Source: Chryseobacterium taichungense
GTDB taxonomy: Bacteria; Bacteroidota; Bacteroidia; Flavobacteriales; Weeksellaceae
NCBI RefSeq assembly: GCF_900109935.1
Contig: NZ_FOBV01000009.1
Span: 93,444-157,443 of the forward strand
Reading direction: 5' to 3'
Length of the DNA stretch: 64,000 bases
In this document: positions 34,957-43,516 of the stretch, in pieces
How positions within the stretch are numbered: the stretch's first letter is position 1
Layout: each line of letters opens with the position of its first letter
Program-made: the position numbers and the translations under genes
Notes under the pieces: model-generated
Told to the model about the DNA's origin: nothing
Database searches by the model: none
What the model saw: the letters and a program-made list of their open reading frames with translations, nothing else

Positions 34957-36384
34957 ATGAATTCCTACAAAAATCCATTGGAAGAACGCTATTCAAGCGA
35001 AGAAATGTTGTTTAACTTCTCTCACAACAATAAATTCCAGAACTGGAGAAAGCTTTGGATTGCCCTTGCTGAAATCGAAAAAGACCTTGGCCTTGAAATC
35101 ACAGATGAGCAAATTGCAGAATTGAAAGCCAACGCTGAAAATATCGATTATGATAAAGCAGCTGAATATGAGAAAAAATTCAGACACGATGTAATGGCTC
35201 ATGTTCATGCTTACGGTGATGTGGCGCCTTCCGCAAAAGGAATTATTCACTTGGGAGCAACTTCGGCGTTTGTAGGAGATAATACAGATTTAATTCAGAT
35301 TCGTGACGGACTTTTAATTTTAAAGAAGAAGTTGGTTAACGTAATGAAAAATTTAGCAGATTTTGCTATTCAATATAAAGATTTACCAACGTTAGGCTTT
35401 ACTCATTTTCAACCGGCCCAATTAACAACTGTTGGGAAAAGAGCAACTCTTTGGTTACAAAGTTTAGTTCTCGACATTGAAGAACTTGATTTTTTCTTGG
35501 AAACTTTGAGATTCCGTGGAGTAAAAGGAACTACGGGAACTGCTGCAAGTTTCCTTGAGCTTTTTAACGGAGATTACTCTAAAGTGAAGCATTTAGATAA
35601 AGAATTATCCAAAAGATTCGGTTTCGAAAAGGTTTTCGGAGTTTCCGGACAGACTTACGACAGAAAAATTGATGCTAAAGTTGTTGCTTTATTAGGAAAT
35701 ATTGCGCAATCTGCACATAAATTCACCAACGATTTACGTTTACTTCAAAATCTTAAAGAAATTGAAGAGCCTTTCGAGAAAAACCAGATCGGTTCATCTG
35801 CAATGGCTTACAAGCGTAATCCGATGAGAAGCGAAAGAATCGGAGCATTGGCAAAATATGTGATGTCTTTGACAACAAGTTCTGCAATGGTAGCTTCAAC
35901 ACAGTGGTTTGAAAGAACACTGGATGATTCTGCTAATAAGAGACTGACTATTCCTCAGGCATTTTTAGCGGTGGACGCGATTCTATTAATTTGGAACAAC
36001 ATCATGAACGGAATCGTAGTGTATCCGAACAGAATCAACAAACATATTATGGATGAGCTTCCATTCATGGCGACAGAATATATCATCATGGAAGAAGTGA
36101 AGGCAGGCGGTGACCGCCAAGAAATTCACGAGGTGATCAGAGTTCATTCCATGGAAGCTTCTAAGCAGGTAAAAGTAGAAGGAAAAGAAAACGACCTTAT
36201 CGAAAGAATCTTGAACGACCATTCATTAAAACTGGATAAATCGAAATTAAAAGAAGTTCTGGATCCTAAAAACTTTATCGGTTTTGCTCCGATCCAGACG
36301 GAAGAATTTATAAAGAATGAAGTACAGCCAATCATCGATCAGAACAAAGATCTTATCGGACTGGAGGCTGACCTTAAAGTATAA
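34957..36384 (+). CDS. purB: Adenylosuccinate lyase
   Basis: A 475-residue cytoplasmic enzyme of purine synthesis that removes fumarate from SAICAR and adenylosuccinate. It belongs to the fumarase/aspartase superfamily. The family signature is GSSAMAYKRNPMRSE at about residues 278-292. The catalytic His regions are visible as HVHAYGDVAPSAKGIIHLGATSAFVGDN and GFTHFQPAQLTTVGKR. The length and motifs are normal. It has its own promoter box and terminator, and purL lies 2.4 kb downstream. Confidence 0.96.
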   Translation: MNSYKNPLEERYSSEEMLFNFSHNNKFQNWRKLWIALAEIEKDLGLEITDEQIAELKANAENIDYDKAAEYEKKFRHDVMAHVHAYGDVAPSAKGIIHLGATSAFVGDNTDLIQIRDGLLILKKKLVNVMKNLADFAIQYKDLPTLGFTHFQPAQLTTVGKRATLWLQSLVLDIEELDFFLETLRFRGVKGTTGTAASFLELFNGDYSKVKHLDKELSKRFGFEKVFGVSGQTYDRKIDAKVVALLGNIAQSAHKFTNDLRLLQNLKEIEEPFEKNQIGSSAMAYKRNPMRSERIGALAKYVMSLTTSSAMVASTQWFERTLDDSANKRLTIPQAFLAVDAILLIWNNIMNGIVVYPNRINKHIMDELPFMATEYIIMEEVKAGGDRQEIHEVIRVHSMEASKQVKVEGKENDLIERILNDHSLKLDKSKLKEVLDPKNFIGFAPIQTEEFIKNEVQPIIDQNKDLIGLEADLKV

Positions 36385-36390
36385 TTAATG

Positions 36391-36420
36391 TATGCAGTCT
36401 TTTTGGCTGCATATTTTTTT
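36391..36420 (+). terminator. Terminator after purB
   Basis: TATGCAG (36391-36397) pairs with CTGCATA (36407-36413) and a run of T follows to 36420. Confidence 0.85.
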
Positions 36421-36436
36421 GAAATTAAACTAATTC

Positions 36437-36970
36437 ATGAAAAATATATTTCTCTTTTTTATTATCTTTTGTCTGAATTTGATTCCACTGGAAACTGTTG
36501 CTCAGATTAAATCAGATGATCTGAAAGATTTTCAGTTAACAAAAGAGGAATATAGCGAGTTTAAAACTTTTTTAATTTCAAAAAACTTAAAAGTAAAAGA
36601 TACAATCTTTATCAAATATGATTTCAACAATGAAAAATGTTGGGATCAATTGGATCTTCATAGCAAAAAGTATATTAATAAAATTGTCAGCAACTTTCAG
36701 ACTCATATTTCATATTTCAATACTAGCTTTGAAACAGCCGTTGCATATAACTTTAGGGAGCCGGGAAAAAGATTTAATAAATTGAAACTTTGGGATGAGA
36801 CAATTATCATTGATAGTGATAAAATTTTAAAAAAGCTTATTTTTAAAGAGAAAGTTGAGTGTGGAACTTCTGCGGTTATTCTTGCTGATGGATCTTATCT
36901 GATTTATGAAAAAGATCCTCATTTTGAGCTTTTAAATTTGCATCATAATTATTCTGGAAATAAATTTTAA
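36437..36970 (+). CDS. Secreted protein of unknown function
   Basis: A 177-residue protein with a signal peptide (MKNIFLFFIIFCLNLIPLETVAQ). No family recognised. The mature part is mixed alpha/beta, with 'KVKDTIFIKYDFNNEKCWDQLD' and 'AVILADGSYLIYEKDPHFELL'; two Cys residues (in EKCWD and VECGTS) could form a disulphide. It lies 17 bases upstream of the WG-repeat gene, so the two are probably co-transcribed. Confidence 0.65.
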   Translation: MKNIFLFFIIFCLNLIPLETVAQIKSDDLKDFQLTKEEYSEFKTFLISKNLKVKDTIFIKYDFNNEKCWDQLDLHSKKYINKIVSNFQTHISYFNTSFETAVAYNFREPGKRFNKLKLWDETIIIDSDKILKKLIFKEKVECGTSAVILADGSYLIYEKDPHFELLNLHHNYSGNKF

Positions 36971-36987
36971 TGAATAAATAACGCCAA

Positions 36988-37947
36988 ATGAAAAAAGTAT
37001 TTTTAATTATTTTATTAATGCCTATGCTTTCTTTTTCCCAGAAAAAGGATGTTCTGAAGTATTTTAAAACGAAAGATTCTTTGGTTGGTGTTAAAAATGA
37101 AGACGGTACAATCATCGTTCCGGCACAGTTTAAAATTTTTTCTTATCTGAAAGATGGAGAATTGGTAAAAGGGGAAACTATTTATTTTGACGGACCAAAA
37201 CAAGACGAGAAACCGGAAAAAAATGCGTGGGGATATGTTTATGACAAAAATGGAAACTTTCTTTACAGACCTTTCTTTTACGACAACGGAGCAGATTATT
37301 TCTCAGAAGGAGTAAGAAGGTTTGTTAAAAACGGAAAAGTTGGCTTTGCAGACAGAAACGGGACGGTTATTATCAAGCCTAAATATGATTTTGTATCGTC
37401 GTTTAATTATGGCTATGCTGCCTACTGCAACGGCTGTGATTGGGAGAAGACACAAGAAGAGCATAAAGCCATAGTCGGTGGAACATGGGGTGTTATGAAT
37501 TTCAAAGGAGAAACTGTTCAGCCTGTTGAGAAATCGGCTAAGACGGTTGAATCAAATGGGAAATATTATCCGTATCCTTTTTCTTATAATGAAAAGGAAA
37601 AGAACATTCTCAAATTTTTTGAGAAACAGAATAAAATGCTTTCCGAAATATATTACGTCAACCATTACAATAAATTATCTGCTGATGAAAAAAAACTTTT
37701 CTTTGAAATTGTAGAGCGGCCGAAGGAAAACTTTCCGTTTTATCAGGTAAACACTTATGATTACAGAAAGACTGAAGCAGGATTATCTGATTTTAAATTT
37801 CTTGTATCGGCAGATGGTAAAAGAGTTATCGCGTTGGAATTTGAAGATGAAAGGATCCCTTTTGAAAAATGGCTTGAGAATAAAATAAAAGAGGCCGGGA
37901 AATTTCAGAAAGAACATCCGGATCATCCGAATAAATTAAGTAAATAA
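36988..37947 (+). CDS. WG-repeat secreted protein
   Basis: A 319-residue protein with a signal peptide (ending SFSQ). Residues 20-170 contain three or four WG/KWGYIN-type repeats of about 30 residues (NAWGYVYDKNGNFLYRPFF, KVGFADRNGTVIIKPKYDFV, TWGVMNFKGETVQPVE). WG repeats form beta-hairpin solenoids in Bacteroidetes secreted proteins, with no fixed function. The C-terminal part has no repeats. The RAYT module begins 18 bases after its stop. Confidence 0.8.
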   Translation: MKKVFLIILLMPMLSFSQKKDVLKYFKTKDSLVGVKNEDGTIIVPAQFKIFSYLKDGELVKGETIYFDGPKQDEKPEKNAWGYVYDKNGNFLYRPFFYDNGADYFSEGVRRFVKNGKVGFADRNGTVIIKPKYDFVSSFNYGYAAYCNGCDWEKTQEEHKAIVGGTWGVMNFKGETVQPVEKSAKTVESNGKYYPYPFSYNEKEKNILKFFEKQNKMLSEIYYVNHYNKLSADEKKLFFEIVERPKENFPFYQVNTYDYRKTEAGLSDFKFLVSADGKRVIALEFEDERIPFEKWLENKIKEAGKFQKEHPDHPNKLSK

Positions 37948-37965
37948 GAAATAGCGAAAATATTT

Positions 37966-38040
37966 ATTCCGTAGGAATGAAATCTGTGTAGGAAATGAAA
38001 TTTAAAGGTGATATGCATTCCGTAGGAATGTTATCTTTGC
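37966..38040 (+). repeat. RAYT-associated two-palindrome element, copy 1
   Basis: A 75-bp unit: palindrome ATTCC-GTA-GGAAT (37966-37978), then AAATCTGTGTAG, a spacer, a second palindrome CATTCC-GTA-GGAATG (38016-38030) and TTATCTTTGC. The first 26 bases are identical to those of copy 3 at 38665-38690. It lies directly upstream of the transposase gene. Confidence 0.85.
38032..38039 (+). promoter_or_regulatory. -7 box at the end of repeat copy 1, for the transposase
   Basis: TATCTTTG is a perfect TAnnTTTG match, ending 21 bases before the transposase ATG at 38061, the usual spacing in this window. It is part of the conserved tail of the repeat. Confidence 0.55.
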
Positions 38041-38060
38041 AAAAATGATGGAAATAAAAT

Positions 38061-38533
38061 ATGCCGAACACCTATACACAGATTTATATTCAGGTTGTTT
38101 TTGCTACAAAAGGAAGGAGCATTAAAATTAAATCTGAAGTAAGAGTTGAAATTGAAAAATATATTTGTGGAATATTTAACAATAAGAAACAAAAGGTATT
38201 AGCGATTTATGCAAATCCTGATCATGTACATGTTTTCTTTAGTTATAAAAATTTGCAGATAACAATTCCGGAATTAATTAAAACGGTTAAAATTGAATCA
38301 ACAAATTTTATTAATGAAAAAAAGTTGTGTTTTGGTAAGTTTTACTGGCAAGAAGGTTATGGAGCTTTTTCTTATGCAAAAAGTCAGAAAGACAAGGTTG
38401 TTAATTATGTGCTAAACCAGGAAAAACATCATTCAAAAAGAGCTTCAGAGAAAAATATATTGAAATGCTGAATGCTTTTGAAATTGAATTTAAGAATGAA
38501 TATTTGTTTGAATTCTATGATAACGAAAAATAA
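38061..38533 (+). pseudogene. RAYT / IS200-like Y1 transposase, frameshifted
   Basis: The first frame encodes 136 residues of a Y1-type single-strand transposase (PF01797): the metal-binding HUH motif is HVH at residues 55-57 in NPDHVHVFFSY, WQEGYGAFSY is at about 96-105, and the catalytic Tyr is likely Tyr116 in VVNYVLNQEKHH. The frame ends at 38471, but from 38440 the next frame gives KSFREKYIEMLNAFEIEF and on to EFYDNEK, the normal C-terminal end of the family, stopping at 38533. One A missing from the run at 38435-38439 explains it. Flanking palindromic elements indicate a REP-associated transposase. Mutation or frameshift on the A run are both possible. Confidence 0.85.
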
Positions 38534-38570
38534 TTTCTGATTACAGTATTATTTTTCGAAATCAATGAGA

Positions 38571-38645
38571 AGAGATAGCAGTCCTACGGACTGCGCCTTT
38601 AATTCAAATAGGTTTTCTACACAGCTATGATTCCTGACGGAATCA
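38571..38645 (-). repeat. RAYT-associated two-palindrome element, copy 2 (inverted)
   Basis: Read on the minus strand, palindrome TGATTCC-GTCA-GGAATCA, then ATAGCTGTGTAGAAAA, a spacer, palindrome GCAGTCC-GTA-GGACTGC and TATCTCTTCTC. The order and spacing equal those of copies 1 and 3, but the stems have different, still fully paired, bases. The end box reads TATCTCTT and no longer matches the -7 consensus. Confidence 0.8.
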
Positions 38646-38662
38646 CCATTAGAAAATCATAT

Positions 38663-38737
38663 CATTCCGTAGGAATGAAATCTGTGTAGAAATAACATTA
38701 AAAGATATATGCATTCCGTAGGAATGCTATCTTTGCA
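38663..38737 (+). repeat. RAYT-associated two-palindrome element, copy 3
   Basis: Palindrome CATTCC-GTA-GGAATG (38663-38677), AAATCTGTGTAGAAA, a spacer, palindrome GCATTCC-GTA-GGAATGC (38711-38727) and TATCTTTGCA. It is in direct orientation to copy 1 and inverted to copy 2, 17 bases away. Copies 1 and 3 therefore frame the transposase as direct repeats. Confidence 0.85.
38728..38735 (+). promoter_or_regulatory. -7 box at the end of repeat copy 3, upstream of purL
   Basis: TATCTTTG, a perfect TAnnTTTG match, 70 bases before the purL ATG. The remaining 68 bases up to purL have no better box, so this may be the purL promoter. Confidence 0.4.
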
Positions 38738-38805
38738 ATCAGAAAAATATGGCATTTGCCAAATAAGTTTTTAAATAAAATAAATCTAATAAAATCTGAC
38801 ATCTA

Positions 38806-41800
38806 ATGTCTCAAAACAAAAGAATTTTCGTAGAAAAAAGAGGAATTTTCGATGTTGAAAGTCCAAAAATTTTTGATGAAGTAAAAGCAGTTGCTCCGTC
38901 TGTCCAAAGTGTAAAGGTTTATAACGTTTACGATATTTTTGGCTTAAATGAAGGTGAGTTCGAAAAAGTGGTAAACAGCACTTTCGTAGATCCTGTTACT
39001 GATATTTTACATACAGAAAATCCTGCAAAAGGAATATTTTTCGCAATGGAATTCCTGCCAGGTCAGTACGATCAACGTGCGGATTCTGCTCAACAATGTA
39101 TCGCTTTATTAACTGGAAATGAGAAGTCTAAAGTAAGAAGCGGTAAACTTATTGAATTTGAAGGCGTTTCAGAATCAGATTTGACAAAAATCAAGGATCT
39201 TCTTATTAATAAAGTTGAATCTCAGGAAAAAGACTTATCTATTTTGGATATTCCTGCAGAAGAAACGCCATCGAAAGTTATTGTGCACGAAAATTTCATC
39301 AATTTCGATGATGCTCAGCTCGAGGAATTCTTTAATAATCATGGTTTTGCATTAGGGTTGGATGATTTGAAATTCATTCAGGAATACTTTAAATCTGAAC
39401 AAAGAAATCCTACGGAAACTGAACTTAAGGTTTTAGACACCTATTGGAGCGATCACTGTCGTCATACAACTTTTGAAACAGAATTGTCAAATATTGAATT
39501 TGAAGGACAATTTAAACATACATTGGAAACCATTTTCAATGACTATATTGAAAAAAGGAAATTCTTAGGACGTGAATTAAAGCCAATTTCTTTGATGGAT
39601 CTTGCAACAGTTTGCGGCAGATATTTCCATAAAACAGGTAATTTGGAGAATCTTGTGGTTTCTGATGAAATCAATGCTTGTACGATCCAAATCGAAGCGG
39701 AATACGATGGTAAAAAAGAACCTTGGTATTTATTATTCAAAAACGAAACACACAATCACCCGACAGAAATTGAGCCTTTTGGTGGGGCTTCAACGTGTTT
39801 GGGAGGAGCGATCAGAGATCCTTTGTCCGGGCGTTCTTTCGTTTTTCAGGCGATGAGATTAACGGGTGCTGCAGACGTTTTAGAATCGGTTGATCAGACT
39901 TTACCAGGTAAATTGCCTCAAAAAACCATTACAAAGCAGGCTGCAAACGGATATTCTTCTTACGGTAACCAGATCGGTCTGGCGACTACTATGGTTTCCG
40001 AAATCTATGACGAAGGCTACAAAGCGAAAAGAATGGAAGTTGGTTTCGTTGCCGGAGCCGTTCCTGTGGATTGGGTAAGACGTGAAAAGCCTGAAGCTGG
40101 CGATTCTATCATTATTTTAGGAGGTGCAACAGGTCGTGACGGTGTTGGTGGAGCGAGCGGCAGTTCGAAAGAGCAAGATGAGACTTCTATCCATACGATG
40201 AGTTCTGAAGTTCAGAAAGGAAATGCTGTTGAAGAACGTAAAATCCAAAGATTATTCAGAAATCCTGAAGTGACGAGACTGATCAAAAAATCAAACGACT
40301 TCGGAGCGGGAGGTGTTTCTGTGGCTATCGGTGAAATTGCCGATTCTTTGGAAGTTAATTTAGATGTTTTACCTTTAAAATATGAAGGTCTGAACGGAAC
40401 CGAGCTTGCTATTTCTGAATCTCAGGAAAGAATGGCGGTTGTGGTTGAACCAAAAGATAAAGAGCAGTTTATCAAATTCTGTGAAGCTGAAAACATTGTG
40501 GCTGTTGAGGTTGCAAAAGTGACAGATTCCGGAAGAATGCAAATGTTCTGGAAGGGCGATAAAATTGTTGACCTTTCAAGAGCATTTTTAGATACGAACG
40601 GCTGTTCAAAAAGTCAGGAAGTTAAAATTACCCACCTTAATGAAGTAAAAGAAGAAACTCCTGCATTTAACGAAGAGAATTTCCTGAAAATATTAGGCGA
40701 TAAAAATGTAGCTTCTCAAAAAGGGTTGCTGGAAATGTTTGATTCATCGATTGGTGCCACTACGGTGGCGATGCCTTTGGGTGGAAAATATCAGCAGACG
40801 TTGATGGAAGGAAGTGTTCAGACATTGCCGATCATCGGAGCAAAAGATATTGAAACGGTTTCTTTGGCAAGTTGGGGATTCGATGCAGAGATTTCTAAGC
40901 AGAATTCACTTTTAGGATCTTCTTATGCCGTAGTTGAAAGTGTTGCGAAGATCGTTGCAATGGGTGGCGATTACAAAAATATCCGATTCAGTTTCCAGGA
41001 ATATTTTGAGAAATTAGGCCAGAACCCTGAAAAATGGGGTAAACCATTGGCTTCGCTTTTAGGAGCTTATGATGCCCAGATCAACTTTGGTTTGGCAGCC
41101 ATCGGAGGTAAAGATTCAATGAGTGGAACATATCAGGATCTGAATGTACCGCCAACGTTGATTTCTTTCGCTTGTGCTAACGGAGAAAAGAAAAATATTA
41201 TCTCTCCTGAATTTAAGAATGCAGGAAATAAAGTGTATCTCTTCAGCCATACCGCTCAGGAAAACGGACTTCCGAATTATGATGCTTTAAAAAATGTTTA
41301 TGAATTTATTTTCGAAAATATTAAAGCCGGAAAAATCGTCTCTGTAAAAACAGTGAAAGAAGGCGGAATTCCTGTTGCTTTAGCAAAAATGAGCTTTGGA
41401 AACCGATTAGGTGCTGACATTTCGACTCCGCTCAATGTAACAGATTCTTTATTAGCTAAAAATATTGGTAGCTTAATCATTGAATCTAAAGAGGAATTAA
41501 ACTCTGTCAATCTTCATTTAATCGGAGAAGTTAAAGATTCAAATGTTATTAAAATTAATGATGCTGAATTCGCGATTGAGAAATTATTAGCGGCAAATAC
41601 GAATACATTCGAGAATCTTTTCCCAACAATCGAAAAAGAAAAATTAACGGTTGAAATCGATGAAAAATTAAACTCGATCAACCCAAGAAATATCATCATT
41701 AAAAAGCACGGAATTGCCCAGCCAAAAGTATTTGCGCCGGTTTTTCCGGGAACAAACTGTGAGTACGATACGCTGAACGCTTTCGCAAAAGAAGGTGCTG

Positions 41801-42510
41801 TTATCAGCAGTTTACCTTTAATCAATATCAATCACCAATTATTGGATGAAAGTATTGATGCGTGGGTAGAGGAAATCAAAACTTCTCAGATTTTAGCTTT
41901 CTCAGGAGGTTTCTCTGCGGGTGATGAGCCGGACGGTTCTGCAAAATTCATTGTTAATGTTTTGAAAAACGAAAAGATGAGAAATGCGGTTCACGAATTG
42001 CTTGACAGAGACGGAATGATCATCGGAATCTGTAATGGTTTCCAGGCATTAGTTAAATCTGGATTGTTGCCTTACGGAAGAATCAAAGATTTGGATGAAA
42101 ACTCTCCGACGTTGGCTCACAATGCCATCAGAAGACACATTTCACAAATGGTAAACGTAAGAGTAGTGAATGACGAGTCTCCTTGGTTAAAAGGAATGAA
42201 AGACCAGGTTTTCACCATTCCGATTTCTCACGGTGAAGGTCGTTTTATGGCTTCGGAAGGTGAAATTCAGAAGTTATACGAAAACGGACAAATTGCAACG
42301 CAATATTTAGATTTAGAAGGAAATATCGCTCACGGAATGCCGTTCAATCCAAATAATTCATTGTTCGGAATTGAAGGAGTTACCAGTCCGGACGGGAAAA
42401 TATTCGGTAGAATGGGACACCCGGAACGTTTTGCAGAAGGATTGATGAAAAATATTCCGACCGCAAATTATCATAACATCTTTAAAAATGGAGTGGAATA
42501 CTTCAAATAA
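38806..42510 (+). CDS. purL: Phosphoribosylformylglycinamidine synthase (large single-chain type)
   Basis: A 1234-residue enzyme of purine synthesis that makes FGAM from FGAR, glutamine and ATP. In order it has an N-terminal PurS-like part, a linker with YWSDHCRHTTFETEL, two AIR-synthase-like halves (FGGASTCLGGAIRDPLSGR, GRDGVGGASGSSKEQD, GGKDSMSGTYQD) and a class I glutaminase domain from about residue 970 with Cys1076 in IGICNGFQALV and a late HGEGRF. The length fits the single-chain type also found in Proteobacteria. The 3' end overlaps the barstar gene by 23 bases. The region upstream is occupied by the RAYT repeats. Confidence 0.96.
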   Translation: MSQNKRIFVEKRGIFDVESPKIFDEVKAVAPSVQSVKVYNVYDIFGLNEGEFEKVVNSTFVDPVTDILHTENPAKGIFFAMEFLPGQYDQRADSAQQCIALLTGNEKSKVRSGKLIEFEGVSESDLTKIKDLLINKVESQEKDLSILDIPAEETPSKVIVHENFINFDDAQLEEFFNNHGFALGLDDLKFIQEYFKSEQRNPTETELKVLDTYWSDHCRHTTFETELSNIEFEGQFKHTLETIFNDYIEKRKFLGRELKPISLMDLATVCGRYFHKTGNLENLVVSDEINACTIQIEAEYDGKKEPWYLLFKNETHNHPTEIEPFGGASTCLGGAIRDPLSGRSFVFQAMRLTGAADVLESVDQTLPGKLPQKTITKQAANGYSSYGNQIGLATTMVSEIYDEGYKAKRMEVGFVAGAVPVDWVRREKPEAGDSIIILGGATGRDGVGGASGSSKEQDETSIHTMSSEVQKGNAVEERKIQRLFRNPEVTRLIKKSNDFGAGGVSVAIGEIADSLEVNLDVLPLKYEGLNGTELAISESQERMAVVVEPKDKEQFIKFCEAENIVAVEVAKVTDSGRMQMFWKGDKIVDLSRAFLDTNGCSKSQEVKITHLNEVKEETPAFNEENFLKILGDKNVASQKGLLEMFDSSIGATTVAMPLGGKYQQTLMEGSVQTLPIIGAKDIETVSLASWGFDAEISKQNSLLGSSYAVVESVAKIVAMGGDYKNIRFSFQEYFEKLGQNPEKWGKPLASLLGAYDAQINFGLAAIGGKDSMSGTYQDLNVPPTLISFACANGEKKNIISPEFKNAGNKVYLFSHTAQENGLPNYDALKNVYEFIFENIKAGKIVSVKTVKEGGIPVALAKMSFGNRLGADISTPLNVTDSLLAKNIGSLIIESKEELNSVNLHLIGEVKDSNVIKINDAEFAIEKLLAANTNTFENLFPTIEKEKLTVEIDEKLNSINPRNIIIKKHGIAQPKVFAPVFPGTNCEYDTLNAFAKEGAVISSLPLININHQLLDESIDAWVEEIKTSQILAFSGGFSAGDEPDGSAKFIVNVLKNEKMRNAVHELLDRDGMIIGICNGFQALVKSGLLPYGRIKDLDENSPTLAHNAIRRHISQMVNVRVVNDESPWLKGMKDQVFTIPISHGEGRFMASEGEIQKLYENGQIATQYLDLEGNIAHGMPFNPNNSLFGIEGVTSPDGKIFGRMGHPERFAEGLMKNIPTANYHNIFKNGVEYFK

Positions 42511-42880
42511 CAATAAAAAGAAAGTGACTGTCATTAATGGCAGTCATTTTTCAAATCTGGAAGGGTTTTATGAAGAAGTTTCTCAGCTTTTTATGAAAGA
42601 TGAAGATTGGAAAGTTGGGACTTTGGATGGTTTTAATGATATTTTATATGGATTTCAGGGCGAAATTATATGGAAAAATTCTCAAAAGTCTAGTGAAGAT
42701 TTAGGTTTTGATGTAACCAAAGAATTCTACCAAAATAAAATTAGGCAAGGGAAGCCTTTTAATACAGAATTAATTCAACAAAAACTGGATGAATTGATAG
42801 ATGGAAACGGACAAACCTTATTTGAAATTTTACTTGAAATTATAGAATCACATAAGAATATTCACCTTATTTTGGATTGA
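42488..42880 (+). CDS. Barstar-family (RNase inhibitor-like) protein
   Basis: A 130-residue protein. Residues 13-60 match barstar (PF01337): 'VTVINGSHFSNLEGFYEEVSQLF ... WKVGTLDGFNDILYGFQGEI', with the typical acidic binding helix (GTLDGFNDIL). The C-terminal extension 'GNGQTLFEILLEIIESHKNIHLILD' is a usual end. Barstars block barnase-like RNases, but no such toxin gene lies beside it. The start overlaps the end of purL by 23 bases, so it is translated from the purL transcript. Confidence 0.82.
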   Translation: MEWNTSNNNKKKVTVINGSHFSNLEGFYEEVSQLFMKDEDWKVGTLDGFNDILYGFQGEIIWKNSQKSSEDLGFDVTKEFYQNKIRQGKPFNTELIQQKLDELIDGNGQTLFEILLEIIESHKNIHLILD

Positions 42881-42919
42881 TTTATGTAAAAAAATCACTG
42901 TAAGAACAATAATAAAATA

Positions 42920-42949
42920 AAAATCCTGTCATTATTTTGACAGGATTTT
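42920..42949 (+). terminator. Bidirectional terminator after barstar gene
   Basis: AAAATCCTGTCA (42920-42931) pairs with TGACAGGATTTT (42938-42949) around a six-base loop. It lies between convergent genes. Confidence 0.87.
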
Positions 42950-42962
42950 GTATTGTTGACAA

Positions 42963-43514
42963 TTAATGGAATTCAACCCATAAATCGCCTCCTATGACAT
43001 AGGCTTTAACTTCAAAATTATAATTTGTGCCTCCTGATGTGGTACCACTTCCGACCAAATAATCAGGAATACCTGTACATGACTGATAAAATCCTACTGA
43101 ACCACTCATTCCTGGAATAAATTGTCCCGGATTGCTGGGTTCCCTCAATTCAAATTTCACATACGTCCATCGTTGGTCATCTGCAATACTTTGCGGTATC
43201 TGATTAGGTAAAAGATAGCTCCCGTCATACCAGCTGTCTATAGGATAAGGATGTCCGGCTGCAGTATCGGAGTCTGTGTATTTTGCGTATTTCGTCAGCT
43301 CACCAGGAGGCAGTGGAATCGAAGGTCCCATTGCCTGGAAACTGGGTGAACAGGTTGTAGGATTCAGTGTAAAAAGCGTAAAGTTAAGATTTAAGTCATG
43401 GTAATCATTCGTATTCCAGATATGGATAATTCCCTCTCCGGTAACGGGATCGATCTGCGCAAAAGTAGTGGCTCCTAAAGTTAAGCCTAAGATTAAGGTA
43501 AGTATTTTCTTCAT
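42963..43514 (-). CDS. Secreted protein of unknown function
   Basis: A 183-residue protein with a signal peptide (ending TTFAQ). I do not recognise the family. The mature part is rich in Gly, Pro, Tyr and Trp and looks all-beta ('GIIHIWNTNDYHDLNLNFTLFTLNP', 'VKAYVIGGDLWVEFH'), with two Cys that may form a disulphide. It starts two bases after the upstream lipoprotein gene stops, so the two form an operon. Confidence 0.65.
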   Translation of the reverse strand: MKKILTLILGLTLGATTFAQIDPVTGEGIIHIWNTNDYHDLNLNFTLFTLNPTTCSPSFQAMGPSIPLPPGELTKYAKYTDSDTAAGHPYPIDSWYDGSYLLPNQIPQSIADDQRWTYVKFELREPSNPGQFIPGMSGSVGFYQSCTGIPDYLVGSGTTSGGTNYNFEVKAYVIGGDLWVEFH

Positions 43515-43516
43515 GA

